Below, piece by piece: positions 8,338-18,895 of a stretch of DNA of 64,000 bases. Both the position numbers and the translations under genes were made by a program. Location of the stretch: positions 4,588,001 to 4,652,000 of the forward strand of contig NZ_CP104562.2 of NCBI RefSeq assembly GCF_025398155.2, in the 5' to 3' direction. The notes under the pieces were generated by a model. That model was not told the origin of the DNA, searched no databases, and was given only the letters and a program-made list of their open reading frames with translations. The stretch comes from Roseateles amylovorans (GTDB lineage Bacteria > Pseudomonadota > Gammaproteobacteria > Burkholderiales > Burkholderiaceae_C). The stretch's first letter is position 1. Each line of letters starts with the position of its first letter.

Positions 8338-9630
8338 TCAGACCAGCGCGCGCGCCAGGCCTCGGGCCATGTTCACCCGGCGCAGCAACCACCATCCCAG
8401 GACGAAGAACACGCCGGTCGACAGGATCGCCAGGCGATGGTTGCCTGCGGTCAGCACCGTGACCGCGCCGTAGGTCAGCGGGCCGATGATCGCTGCCAGC
8501 CGGGTGGCGAAGGTCCAGAGTCCGAAGAACTCCGCCAGCCGGTCATGCGGGGCCAGGGCGCCGGCCAGCGCCCGCCCGCAGGACTGGCTCGATCCCATGC
8601 ACAGGCCCGCAATGACAGCGGCAATCCAGAACAGCCAGGCACTGGTGGCCAGGTAGGCCAGTGCGGTCATCAGCATCCATCCCACCAGCGTGTAGGCCAG
8701 CGCGGGTTGGTGCCCGATGCGGTCCTCGAAATAGCCGAAGCCGAAGGCGCCGACGGCCGAGGCAATGTTGACCAGGAAGACCAGCGACATGGTCTGCGCC
8801 TGCGTGAACCCCAAGGCCTGCTCCGCATACACCGCCGCCAGGGCGATCACCACAGCGATGCCGGCCTGGTAGCTGGTGCCGCAGGCCAGCAGGCGCAGGA
8901 AGTCCGGATAGGCGCGCGCCCGGCGCCACGAGGCCCAGAGCTGGCCCAGCCCCGCACCCACGCGGCCCGCGCGTCGGGTGGCGCAGGGATCGGCGCGCTC
9001 GCGCAGCAGCAGGAAGGTCGGCGCGGCGGCCATGAGGTACAGGCCGGCAGTGATCAAGAGGGCCACCGGAACGAACTGTTCCGCGGTGTTCCCCGCGGCC
9101 TGAGCGCGCAGCACATAGGCCAGGCAGATCCCCAGCGACAACATGCCGCCCAGATAGCCGAACGCCCAGCCCCAGCCGGAGACCCGACCCAGCGCATCGC
9201 GCCGCGCCAGCTCCGGCAGGAAGGCCGCAATCAGCGATTCGCCGTAGGAGAAGAACAGATTGGACAGCACCACCGCCGCAGCCGCCCACCACAGCTGCGC
9301 CGGGCCGAACCAGGCCAGGGCCGCCGTCGACAGCACACATCCCACGGTGCAGATCCCCAGCAAGCGCTTCTTGGACCCATGCGCGTCGGCCCAGGCGCCC
9401 AGACCCGGCATGGTGACCATCACCAGGAAGCTGGAGAAGGCGATCAACGACGTCCACAGCAAGGTGGCCGAGGCATGGTCCTTGGCCAGCACACCGACGA
9501 AATAGGCGTTGTAGACGGCCGTCAGGACCACGGTCGTGTAGCCGGAGTTGGCGAAGTCGTACATCGACCAGCCCAGCACTTCGCGCTTGCGCACGCCGGT
9601 GTTCAACAGATGCTGCGCAAACATGGCCAT
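8338..9630 (-). CDS. MFS transporter of the Atg22/UMF1-like family
   Basis: An integral membrane protein of 430 residues with about 12 hydrophobic segments. The N-terminal WSMYDFANSGYTTVVLTAVYNAYF is the hallmark of bacterial Atg22-like (UMF1) MFS permeases, for which amino-acid or nucleoside efflux has been suggested. The cytoplasmic loop ADAHGSKKRLL corresponds to the MFS motif A. It stands alone, converging on the SDR gene. A CTGAGGT-GT-ACCTCAG palindrome lies about 150 bp upstream. Substrate unknown. The start used is MAMFAQ at 9630; an internal ATG two codons later is equally possible. Confidence 0.9.
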   Translation of the reverse strand: MAMFAQHLLNTGVRKREVLGWSMYDFANSGYTTVVLTAVYNAYFVGVLAKDHASATLLWTSLIAFSSFLVMVTMPGLGAWADAHGSKKRLLGICTVGCVLSTAALAWFGPAQLWWAAAAVVLSNLFFSYGESLIAAFLPELARRDALGRVSGWGWAFGYLGGMLSLGICLAYVLRAQAAGNTAEQFVPVALLITAGLYLMAAAPTFLLLRERADPCATRRAGRVGAGLGQLWASWRRARAYPDFLRLLACGTSYQAGIAVVIALAAVYAEQALGFTQAQTMSLVFLVNIASAVGAFGFGYFEDRIGHQPALAYTLVGWMLMTALAYLATSAWLFWIAAVIAGLCMGSSQSCGRALAGALAPHDRLAEFFGLWTFATRLAAIIGPLTYGAVTVLTAGNHRLAILSTGVFFVLGWWLLRRVNMARGLARALV

Positions 9631-9773
9631 GAAGGAATCGTGCGTCGGGCGCCGTCAATTGCCAGGACCGAAGGCCGGCCCCGTACGCTGCACGGGCAAG
9701 CCAACGATCAGCGGGTTGTCGTCCCTGGCGCGCATCCAAGCCCCTTGCTCGCGGCGCCTTCCAGGGTGGGAGG

Positions 9774-9789
9774 CTGAGGTGTACCTCAG
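9774..9789. promoter_or_regulatory. Palindromic site upstream of the MFS gene
   Basis: CTGAGGT and ACCTCAG are separated by two bases, forming a 16-bp dyad in the gap between the MFS gene and the acylase gene. It could be an operator for the MFS gene, about 145 bases upstream of its start. No regulator is adjacent. Confidence 0.3.
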
Positions 9790-9855
9790 TTCGATCCGGA
9801 CTGTAAACACCTGACCCTGCCCGGTGTTCGCATCGAACCTGCAGGGACACGTCCA

Positions 9856-9887
9856 CGCGCTGACGTCCACCCGAGGACGTCAGCGCG
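9856..9887. other. Strong inverted repeat in the 340-bp gap before the acylase gene end
   Basis: The arms 9856-9868 and 9875-9887 are perfectly complementary over 13 bp with a 6-base loop. It lies about 85 bases downstream of the acylase stop (minus strand) but has no T-run, so it may be a factor-dependent terminator or an RNA-stabilising hairpin. The rest of 9631-9970 holds no recognisable gene. Confidence 0.45.
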
Positions 9888-9970
9888 GCGAACGCGACCT
9901 CGCCTCAGTTGCACCTCATCCACACGTCAATCACGCCTCCACCACGCCTCATCCCGTCCTCGGCCACGGC

Positions 9971-12439
9971 TCATTCCCGCAGGCGTTGGGTGGTCAGCGT
10001 CGGGTCGGCGCTGATCGCGGCCTCCGTGAAGGGAAAGCGGATCCATTGCTTGGCGCTGAAGCGTTCGGTCTGGTCCGAGAAATGCGCAGAGGTCGGATCG
10101 GTGGACTGCGAATAGGTGAGGAAGCCTTCGGCCCGCGGCACATCGCCATCGAAAGAGACCGTCCAGATGGTGGAAGAGCCGAAGCGCACATCGAACTGTC
10201 CATCCCCGATCGGAACGCTCACGATGGCGTTATAGATGTCGGCGCTGTTGCCGCCATGCATGGGGATGCGCTTGGCCCCGCGCACCGCCACCTGGATCTC
10301 GCCCCAAGGCCGGGTGTAGTCCAGCGATTGCTGGTCCAGCGAGCGCATCGCGCGCGCCATCGCCACGCGTGCGGCCTCGGTCACTGCGGCGTCGCTCACC
10401 CGCAGGCCGCGCGGGGTGTTCACCGGATCGGCGACATCGAACGGCACCGTCCAGAAATTCACCCCACTCGCCTTGATCGACTGTTGCCAAGCGAAGAACA
10501 GCGGCCAGCCGACGCTGCTCAACTCGGCCTTGCCGTCCCAGGAGGCCATCACCTGGCAGCCGCGGGTGATGTCGACGGCGCTGCCATCGACCGTCACGCT
10601 TCCGCCGCCCGCACAGGCCGTCCGCAGGTCGTCCAGCAATTGGCCGGCGAAGTAGGAGCGGTTGGAGAACGCGATGGATTGCAGCGACGCCATGTCGAAT
10701 CGATTGCCCGGCAGCCCGTCGCTGCCGGCCAGGCGCGCGGCGATCTGGCTCAAGCCGATGCGGGTGCGGCCGCTCAGTTCCTTGCCGTCGATGCTGACGA
10801 TGGAGGGAAAGCCGGTCAGCGGCTGAGCCGGATGGGTGAACCAAGCGCTGTCGTTGCTGTTCTGGACATAGTCGGTGCGCATCAGACTGGGCAATTCACG
10901 GGCGGCAAAGATGCCGCGCTGGGGCGCATCGGCGCTGTCGCCCCAGTTGCAGGCCGCGGTGGTGCCCGCCAGCACATACAGCCCTTGCGCGATCAGCGGC
11001 CTGAACGGCGCGCCGATGCACGCGGCCTCTTTCGCTGCAGTCACATGCGGCACGGGCGTCAGATCGGCGTAGTAGGCATTGCCCGCTTTGTCGGTCGCGA
11101 TCGATTGCACCCAGGGAATGCCCAGCAGCGTTTCGACCGAGGACTTGAAGGCCTGGATCGAGTCGGCCTTGTCCATTTCCCACCACTGCATGAACAGCCG
11201 GTCGTTGTCGGCATTGGCATCACGCAGGGCGAAGGCGGCAGACGCGGTCCACTCCAACTGACCCGGGATCTTGATGAGCGGGCCGTGCTCGGTGGCGTAC
11301 TGGGTCCGGGTGACCGGGGTGAAGCCGCCCTTGCCGTCTGGCACCTCGACGGTCAGCGTTCGGCGCGTCATCGGCTTGCTTTGCCCATCGATCAGGTAGC
11401 GGGTGGGATCGGCCGGATCGAGCGCAAGATAGAACAGCGTGAAATGCCGCGACGAATTGACGGTGTGCGTCCAAGCGACGTTCCGGTTGAATCCTATGTT
11501 GACCCCGGGAAAGCCGGTCAGCGACGCGCCCATCACATCCAGCTTGCCCGGGATCGTCAGGTGCAGCTGATAGAAGCGCAGCGCGGTCACCCATGGGAAA
11601 TGCGGATTCGCCAACAGCAGCCCGGAGCCGGACGCGGTGCTGTCCTTGCCCAGCGCCACGCCATTGCTGCCCAGTCGACTGGTGTCGAAACGCTGGGCCC
11701 AGAAACCAGGCGCCGGGGGAATATACGCAGCGGCTGAAGCCGCCACTGGCGTTGCTGCGGCACCCTTCACAGCGCCGGCCACGGCACCCGCAGCGGCGCG
11801 CTTGGACAGCGTCGCTCGCTCATTGACGGCAAGTGCGGCCGCAGGAGGTTGTGCCGCGTAGAGCGCATCCATCAACTGGGCGCCACTGGCCTCCACCGCA
11901 TAGCGGCGCATCAAACGCATGATGTCCAGCGTCGTGATCGGCCGCACCCAGGGTTGATCCTTGCAGGCCGCCGGAAGGCTGGCCACGCCCTTGTCGCGCA
12001 GATAGCGATTCACGCCCGCGACATAGCCGGTGACCAGGTCCTTGATTTCGGTGGACTGGCGGTCCCAGGTCGCCTGCACCAGCGCCGGATCGTTGAGGGA
12101 CTTGAAATAGAAGTCGCTGCTCAGGTTCAGCTGCTGGCCGCGGCCGCTCGGGTCGTAGGTGGTGGTCGGTCCGAAGTATTTGGACCGTTCCCCATTCACC
12201 GACACCACCACATCGGCGAGCAGACAGAAGTTGTCCTCCGCAAAGGCATAACCGACGCCGTAGCCGAGTCCTTTTTCGTCCGCAGCCTTGATGTGCGGAA
12301 TGCCGAACTGGGTGCGTCGGATCTCGGCGGAGAAGGTCGCGTCGTCAGGCAACAAGCCGTCATCGCCGCAGGCCACCAGCAAGGCAGCAGACAACAAGCC
12401 GATGACTGCGGTCACGGCGGCGCGAAAGGCTTGCTTCAT
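9971..12439 (-). CDS. Penicillin/acyl-homoserine-lactone acylase family lipoprotein
   Basis: An 822-residue Ntn-hydrolase of the penicillin amidase family; members cleave amide bonds in beta-lactams, N-acyl-homoserine lactones or related acyl amides. The N-terminus has a lipobox (LLVAC, Cys24), so the precursor is probably an exported lipoprotein. The alpha part (FGIPHIKAADEKGLGYGVGYAFAEDNFC) is followed by an unusually Ala-rich spacer (about 197-240), and then the beta subunit begins at the presumed nucleophile Ser258 in LGSNGVALG. ANPHFPW and MGASLTGFPGVNIGFNRNVAWTHT are typical of AHL-acylase-type members. The gene is monocistronic. Whether it quenches quorum signals is not shown. Confidence 0.92.
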   Translation of the reverse strand: MKQAFRAAVTAVIGLLSAALLVACGDDGLLPDDATFSAEIRRTQFGIPHIKAADEKGLGYGVGYAFAEDNFCLLADVVVSVNGERSKYFGPTTTYDPSGRGQQLNLSSDFYFKSLNDPALVQATWDRQSTEIKDLVTGYVAGVNRYLRDKGVASLPAACKDQPWVRPITTLDIMRLMRRYAVEASGAQLMDALYAAQPPAAALAVNERATLSKRAAAGAVAGAVKGAAATPVAASAAAYIPPAPGFWAQRFDTSRLGSNGVALGKDSTASGSGLLLANPHFPWVTALRFYQLHLTIPGKLDVMGASLTGFPGVNIGFNRNVAWTHTVNSSRHFTLFYLALDPADPTRYLIDGQSKPMTRRTLTVEVPDGKGGFTPVTRTQYATEHGPLIKIPGQLEWTASAAFALRDANADNDRLFMQWWEMDKADSIQAFKSSVETLLGIPWVQSIATDKAGNAYYADLTPVPHVTAAKEAACIGAPFRPLIAQGLYVLAGTTAACNWGDSADAPQRGIFAARELPSLMRTDYVQNSNDSAWFTHPAQPLTGFPSIVSIDGKELSGRTRIGLSQIAARLAGSDGLPGNRFDMASLQSIAFSNRSYFAGQLLDDLRTACAGGGSVTVDGSAVDITRGCQVMASWDGKAELSSVGWPLFFAWQQSIKASGVNFWTVPFDVADPVNTPRGLRVSDAAVTEAARVAMARAMRSLDQQSLDYTRPWGEIQVAVRGAKRIPMHGGNSADIYNAIVSVPIGDGQFDVRFGSSTIWTVSFDGDVPRAEGFLTYSQSTDPTSAHFSDQTERFSAKQWIRFPFTEAAISADPTLTTQRLRE

Positions 12440-12689
12440 TCAGTCTCCTCTTCTGCCTGATGTCGTCGCAGCACACGAACGGCTGCGGTCTCAGGCATGA
12501 GGTGAAAGTGCAGCACGGTCGCGGTGCGACGTCTGTCCCCCGCGTCGACGGCAGACCGGAGGGACGGCGGGCACGCCGCTGCAAACGGAAATGAGGAGGG
12601 AGGGCCTCAATGAGGTGAAGCCTGGACGAAGCCTGGGCGAAGAGGTGCCCGCCCAAGCAGTGGGAGGCCTTCGCGGGGAACGACCTGGA

Positions 12690-12774
12690 TGGTGCCGGCG
12701 GCGGGACTCGAACCCGCACTCTCGAAAGAAGGGGATTTTAAGTCCCCGGCGTCTACCGATTTCGCCACGCCGGC
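12690..12774 (-). tRNA. tRNA-Leu (anticodon TAA)
   Basis: An 85-base class II tRNA on the minus strand, from GCCGGCG to GCCGGCACCA, with encoded CCA. The anticodon loop in GGGGACTTAAAATCCCC gives TAA, a long variable arm follows, and the T-loop GGTTCGAGTCC is intact. It stands apart from the Gly/Cys cluster and upstream of the acylase gene. Confidence 0.95.
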
Positions 12775-12848
12775 CATCGACACTTCTGGACCGAAGCGAG
12801 GATGTTACCGAAAGACCTCGATGCGTCCAACGACAGGCACGGGGCTGG

Positions 12849-12936
12849 GCCTAGAGACATGCCCGAAAGATGGGCCGCGAGATAGGCCGCAAGATAAGCA
12901 CGCGAGACAGGCCTGAAAGACAGGCCGGAGAAATGG
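12849..12936. repeat. Degenerate 12-13-bp tandem array
   Basis: Seven units follow each other: GCCTAGAGACAT, GCCCGAAAGATGG, GCCGCGAGATAG, GCCGCAAGATAA, GCACGCGAGACAG, GCCTGAAAGACAG and GCCGGAGAAATGG. It fills the space between tRNA-Leu and the terminator of the Gly/Cys tRNA operon. It is comparable in unit length to the array at 327-434, but the sequence differs. Confidence 0.5.
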
Positions 12937-12960
12937 ACCCGCAGGGTCGAACGGGCAAGA

Positions 12961-12991
12961 AAAAAGGGAAGTCGTGTCGACTTCCCTTTTT
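12961..12991 (-). terminator. Terminator of the Cys-Gly-Gly tRNA operon
   Basis: Arms 12961-12974 and 12978-12991 are perfectly complementary over 14 bp with a 3-base loop (TGT). The outer AAAAA/TTTTT gives a T-run on either strand. It starts 9 bases past the last tRNA-Gly and would end the minus-strand tRNA transcript. Confidence 0.85.
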
Positions 12992-12999
12992 GGAATGTT

Positions 13000-13075
13000 T
13001 GGAGCGGGAAACGAGGCTCGAACTCGCGACCTCAACCTTGGCAAGGTTGCGCTCTACCAACTGAGCTATTCCCGC
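13000..13075 (-). tRNA. tRNA-Gly (anticodon GCC), copy 3
   Basis: A 76-base tRNA from GCGGGAATAGCTCAG to TTCCCGCTCCA with encoded CCA. The anticodon loop TTGCCAA gives GCC. It is identical in sequence to the copies at 13125-13200 and 13385-13460. Confidence 0.96.
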
Positions 13076-13124
13076 ATCGCAGGACAGTCAAATGCAATCG
13101 CATCCAACCACCCTTTGGTGACGT

Positions 13125-13200
13125 TGGAGCGGGAAACGAGGCTCGAACTCGCGACCTCAACCTTGGCAAGGTTGCGCTCTACCAACTGAGCTATTCCCGC
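13125..13200 (-). tRNA. tRNA-Gly (anticodon GCC), copy 2
   Basis: A 76-base tRNA identical to copies 1 and 3, with encoded CCA and anticodon loop TTGCCAA. It lies 14 bases after tRNA-Cys in the direction of transcription. Confidence 0.96.
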
Positions 13201-13214
13201 AATGTCCAATTTTT

Positions 13215-13288
13215 TGGAGGCGCGATCCGGAGTCGAACCGGACTAACCGGATTTGCAATCCGGGGCATAACCGCTTTGCTATCGCGCC
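13215..13288 (-). tRNA. tRNA-Cys (anticodon GCA)
   Basis: A 74-base tRNA from GGCGCGATAGCAAAG to GATCGCGCCTCCA with encoded CCA. The anticodon loop in CCGGATTGCAAATCCGG gives GCA. It is the only Cys tRNA in the window and sits between tRNA-Gly copies. Confidence 0.96.
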
Positions 13289-13342
13289 CCAGAACCCTGG
13301 ACGGGATTCTGTGGAAACCAGCTTTGGTGGGCTGATCTCGAT

Positions 13343-13367
13343 AAAAAATGGAAGCCTGAGCTTCCAT
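13343..13367 (-). terminator. Intrinsic terminator within the tRNA cluster
   Basis: On the minus strand ATGGAAG (13361-13367) pairs with CTTCCAT (13348-13354) and runs straight into TTTTTT. It lies 18 bases after the first tRNA-Gly and before tRNA-Cys, so it probably limits transcription of the downstream tRNAs or splits the cluster into two units. Confidence 0.65.
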
Positions 13368-13384
13368 CCTTCCATACTGAAACC

Positions 13385-13460
13385 TGGAGCGGGAAACGAG
13401 GCTCGAACTCGCGACCTCAACCTTGGCAAGGTTGCGCTCTACCAACTGAGCTATTCCCGC
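13385..13460 (-). tRNA. tRNA-Gly (anticodon GCC), copy 1
   Basis: A 76-base tRNA, first of the minus-strand cluster and identical to copies 2 and 3. A good promoter lies about 85 bases upstream (13545-13574). Confidence 0.96.
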
Positions 13461-13544
13461 ATGGTTTCAACGCACTGCCTGCCTTGCTTGAACTCAATCT
13501 TGCGATTGCTTTCTTGCGGTAGCACCGTTTGCGCCGAAGCCGAG

Positions 13545-13574
13545 AGTATAGACCGAATTTTTACCCTCGCGCAA
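13545..13574 (-). promoter_or_regulatory. Sigma-70 promoter of the Gly/Cys tRNA cluster
   Basis: On the minus strand TTGCGC (13569-13574) and TATACT (13545-13550) are separated by 18 bp with an A/T-rich spacer. It lies about 85 bases upstream of the first tRNA-Gly. Confidence 0.65.
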
Positions 13575-13676
13575 GAGCTGCGTCATTCTTGAATGATCAC
13601 TCTGAGAACAATCGGCGGAGGTGCCATTGTCGGCCCGAGCGGCACCGGCCTTTCATTCGGATCAACGGGATCGTCG

Positions 13677-16172
13677 TCAGGCATTGACCAGCTGTTGCAC
13701 ACCTGCGGTGCCTTGACTGGAATACAGGGTTTTCAGACCGAGTCCCAGGGCCGAGAGGCAGCGGGTCAGTTCATCACAGTAGCGAAGCTCTCGATTGACG
13801 AGGTGGACCCTCGACTTCAAAGGCAACCTTTGCTCGAGGTGGTGCAGTGCGATCACGCCAGCGCCCTCGACCGGGATGATCTTGGGCGGCGTCAGATCGC
13901 CTTCCACCGGACGCAGCAGGTTGCTGGCGGTGATGATCAATCTCTGCCGCCCTGAAGCCTCTCTGAACAACCCCAACTCAGGGGTGTAGATGCCATCCCC
14001 GCCATTCAGTGAGGCGCGCAGAACTGCGGCGACGTCCGTCCATCGGTCCTTCGTGCTCAAGCGCTTCAACAGGATACGAACGAGGTAGTGGGGCAGCGTT
14101 CCGCCAGCCCGACGTATCGCGTCATGCGTGGCGAGTGCTTTTCTCAAATGCATCGCCTGGCAGTCGAGCAACAGGGAAGCCTGCTGCGCGACCAGCGGAT
14201 CCAACTGGCCGAGCACGGCCAGTTGACCGGTAAGGGTGCCGACCAGTTTGGGTTGGCACACATACGCCGCACGGATCATGAACAACTCGATGGTGCGGCG
14301 GTCCACCGGCATGCCTTGCTCGGTCAGTTGCGACAACAGCCCCTCGGCCTCCGAAAGGTCCTGATGCGTGCGAATGGCCTTGACCATCTCGTGGAACGTA
14401 TCCGCCCCGATCGTCGCACCGCGATCCTGCATTTCGCGCAACAACAGCTTGGCACGCTTCCAGGCATCGCCGCCACCGTGTGAAGCCATCCGGGCCAGTT
14501 CCCTCCAGGTCGACTCCGGTAGCTGCTGAAAACGCTCAAGGAGTAACTTGACCGCCTGCTCGTAGTTCGATGCACCCTCCAACAGGATCACGTCGATCGC
14601 CAGTCGCTCGTAATACACCACGGACAGTCCCGGACGCGAATCGAGCAGGGCCAGCATCTCTTGCCGCCCCATGCTGCTTTGAAGGTTGCGCTGGGCACGC
14701 CACGGGACCCGATGCTCGACGGCATTCAGTGTCTCCACTGTGGGCAGCGTGAACACCTCGCACAACGGCCAGCTGCGGAGTCGGCGATCCGCGACAGGCC
14801 CCGACACCTCGCCGCCCGCGGAGCGGGCCGCCGGCACCAGGTCCCATCGGGTCCGCGTCATGTGAAGCGATTGTTTCGGGGACTGCACCGCCTTCAATCC
14901 GGTGCGGCTCAGGTCATCGAACAGAAGCCTCAGCTCCTTTTTCGGAATGTCCGACGCCATGATCAGGCTGGCGCCCGCCCGGAGGTTGCCACGGGCCGCA
15001 TGGACGGCGAGCAGCACGCGCGCGACGTCGATGTCGACCATGCGGCCGCTGTGCAGGGCAATGGCCACTGCACCACGTTCTCCGTCATTCAACGGAACGT
15101 CGCGATAACACGCCCCCTCGGGCGCCGCTTCAAGCGACAGGAACGCCCACTCGTGCAGTGTCAGGACGCGCGGGGTCGGCCTGTAGCCGAGTTCTGGCAG
15201 GAACAACGCGTCCGGCCCCGCCGCGAGGTATTCGAGCAGGCTGACCGCGCGGGTCTCCATGCCCGACCTCAGCGCGTGGGTACACACGTGCCCGACCAGC
15301 TTCATCGGTACCTGCCATTTCGGCCGGATCGATTCGATGGTGTCGAAAGCGAGGGCCAGGCTGCCGGAATAAAGCGCGTCGCGGACTTGCTTCAATTGCT
15401 GCGCCAACAATGAGGGCAACGCGCTCCCGCGGGTCGCGCACCCTGCATCGAGCGAGGTGCCGCAACCGCCGAGATGCGCCAAGGCATCGGCCGTGTGCCT
15501 CCCTCGATCGTCCGAAGCCGCCGCACACACCACCGGATACGGCGTCAGCGGCAGCCGGCCTTCCGACAGCAACACGTCCAGCAACTCAGAGCGCACGCGG
15601 GGCTTCGAACACCGATCGATGGTGTCGCACAGCAGGGCGGAGGCGGCGCGTCGTGCGGCTGCCTCGTTGATGAACGGATGGCCGCGCGGCGGCTTGATGG
15701 ACGACTGGCCTTGATGCGGGTCCTGCGGGCTGAGCTGCCCGTTCATCGCCAGGGCCCACACCGTGCCCTGGAAGAAGCTGTTCCCACCTTGGAAGGTGGC
15801 GTGTTGGAGTCTCCCTTGGCCATCAAAGGCTCCGGCGGTCCAGGTCCAGTCATCGGCGCCCTGCTTCAACATTATCTCGCCCACCTTCATCTCTGCGAGC
15901 GCGAGCGGCAAGTGCCGCTCGACGGTCTTGATCACCAGGATGCAACCAGGCCATTCAGGCAAGCGGCTGAGCACATGCCCGACGGTACGGTGGGCATCTG
16001 CACTCCAGTGATCCGGTTCGGCCAACTTTGTTGCCCACATCCGCAGGTCGTGCAGCCGCTGGTGGGGATCGGGCTGGACCGCGCCCTCCAGCCGGTGGTG
16101 CAGGCTCACACCGACACCAGCAGCAGAAAACGGGTAGGAAAAATCCGGCGATGCGCTTGGCGGGAAGTTCAT
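13677..16172 (-). CDS. Large protein with PPR-like 35-residue helical repeats
   Basis: An 831-residue soluble protein with no recognised catalytic domain. About residues 554-731 divide into five consecutive units of 35-37 residues beginning STWREL, DTFHEM, RTIELF, AQQASL and LVRILL. The second is an almost canonical pentatricopeptide repeat: two helices, a ..EAEGLLSQLTEQGMPVD.. end, exactly 35 residues. An earlier region (ALYSGSLALAFDTIESI..) looks like further helical hairpins. PPR proteins bind RNA in organelles and are rare in bacteria. The ATG at 16172 was chosen because the longer frame from 16304 runs through the lon terminator. There is no obvious signal peptide or Shine-Dalgarno. It lies between the tRNA cluster and lon. 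Function unknown. Confidence 0.7.
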   Translation of the reverse strand: MNFPPSASPDFSYPFSAAGVGVSLHHRLEGAVQPDPHQRLHDLRMWATKLAEPDHWSADAHRTVGHVLSRLPEWPGCILVIKTVERHLPLALAEMKVGEIMLKQGADDWTWTAGAFDGQGRLQHATFQGGNSFFQGTVWALAMNGQLSPQDPHQGQSSIKPPRGHPFINEAAARRAASALLCDTIDRCSKPRVRSELLDVLLSEGRLPLTPYPVVCAAASDDRGRHTADALAHLGGCGTSLDAGCATRGSALPSLLAQQLKQVRDALYSGSLALAFDTIESIRPKWQVPMKLVGHVCTHALRSGMETRAVSLLEYLAAGPDALFLPELGYRPTPRVLTLHEWAFLSLEAAPEGACYRDVPLNDGERGAVAIALHSGRMVDIDVARVLLAVHAARGNLRAGASLIMASDIPKKELRLLFDDLSRTGLKAVQSPKQSLHMTRTRWDLVPAARSAGGEVSGPVADRRLRSWPLCEVFTLPTVETLNAVEHRVPWRAQRNLQSSMGRQEMLALLDSRPGLSVVYYERLAIDVILLEGASNYEQAVKLLLERFQQLPESTWRELARMASHGGGDAWKRAKLLLREMQDRGATIGADTFHEMVKAIRTHQDLSEAEGLLSQLTEQGMPVDRRTIELFMIRAAYVCQPKLVGTLTGQLAVLGQLDPLVAQQASLLLDCQAMHLRKALATHDAIRRAGGTLPHYLVRILLKRLSTKDRWTDVAAVLRASLNGGDGIYTPELGLFREASGRQRLIITASNLLRPVEGDLTPPKIIPVEGAGVIALHHLEQRLPLKSRVHLVNRELRYCDELTRCLSALGLGLKTLYSSQGTAGVQQLVNA

Positions 16173-16238
16173 GCGCCATGAGTTGCGCAGGTCGAGGCAG
16201 GGTTCAAGGCAAGCGATCGCGCGACGGCCAGGACAAAG

Positions 16239-16269
16239 AAAAAGCCCATCACGCGTGAGCGTGATGGGC
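16239..16269 (-). terminator. lon terminator
   Basis: On the minus strand GCCCATCACG (16260-16269) pairs over 10 bp with CGTGATGGGC (16244-16253), six-base loop, followed by TTTTTCTTT. It is 70 bases past the lon stop and upstream of the PPR-like gene. Confidence 0.85.
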
Positions 16270-16338
16270 CTTGGGCAAGGTCTCCGGCTTGGCGGGAAGG
16301 ACACCCCTCTCGGGCGATCCCTTCCGCTGCGCTGGCGA

Positions 16339-18765
<2,427 letters not shown>

Positions 18766-18788
18766 GAAAACCTCTCTTTCTCTGGCCC

Positions 18789-18816
18789 ATTTAGGGCCCG
18801 AGTGGCCGATTACAAG
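18789..18816 (-). promoter_or_regulatory. Sigma-32-type promoter of lon
   Basis: On the minus strand CTTGTAA (18810-18816), a 13-bp spacer and CCCTAAAT (18789-18796) match the heat-shock consensus CTTGAAA-N11-16-CCCCATNT well. It lies 24 bases upstream of the lon start codon. Confidence 0.6.
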
Positions 18817-18895
18817 GTGCTGCTCAGGGGCCGTTGCCGCCGGGTCGACCGGCGGCGGTGCGGAACAGGGGGGATCGCAGCAGGTGTCTCACGCG

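Noticed and set aside
12849..12990. Possible CRISPR-like array near the tRNA genes
   Set aside because: Units are only 12-13 bp, contiguous and degenerate, without spacers; no cas genes are nearby.
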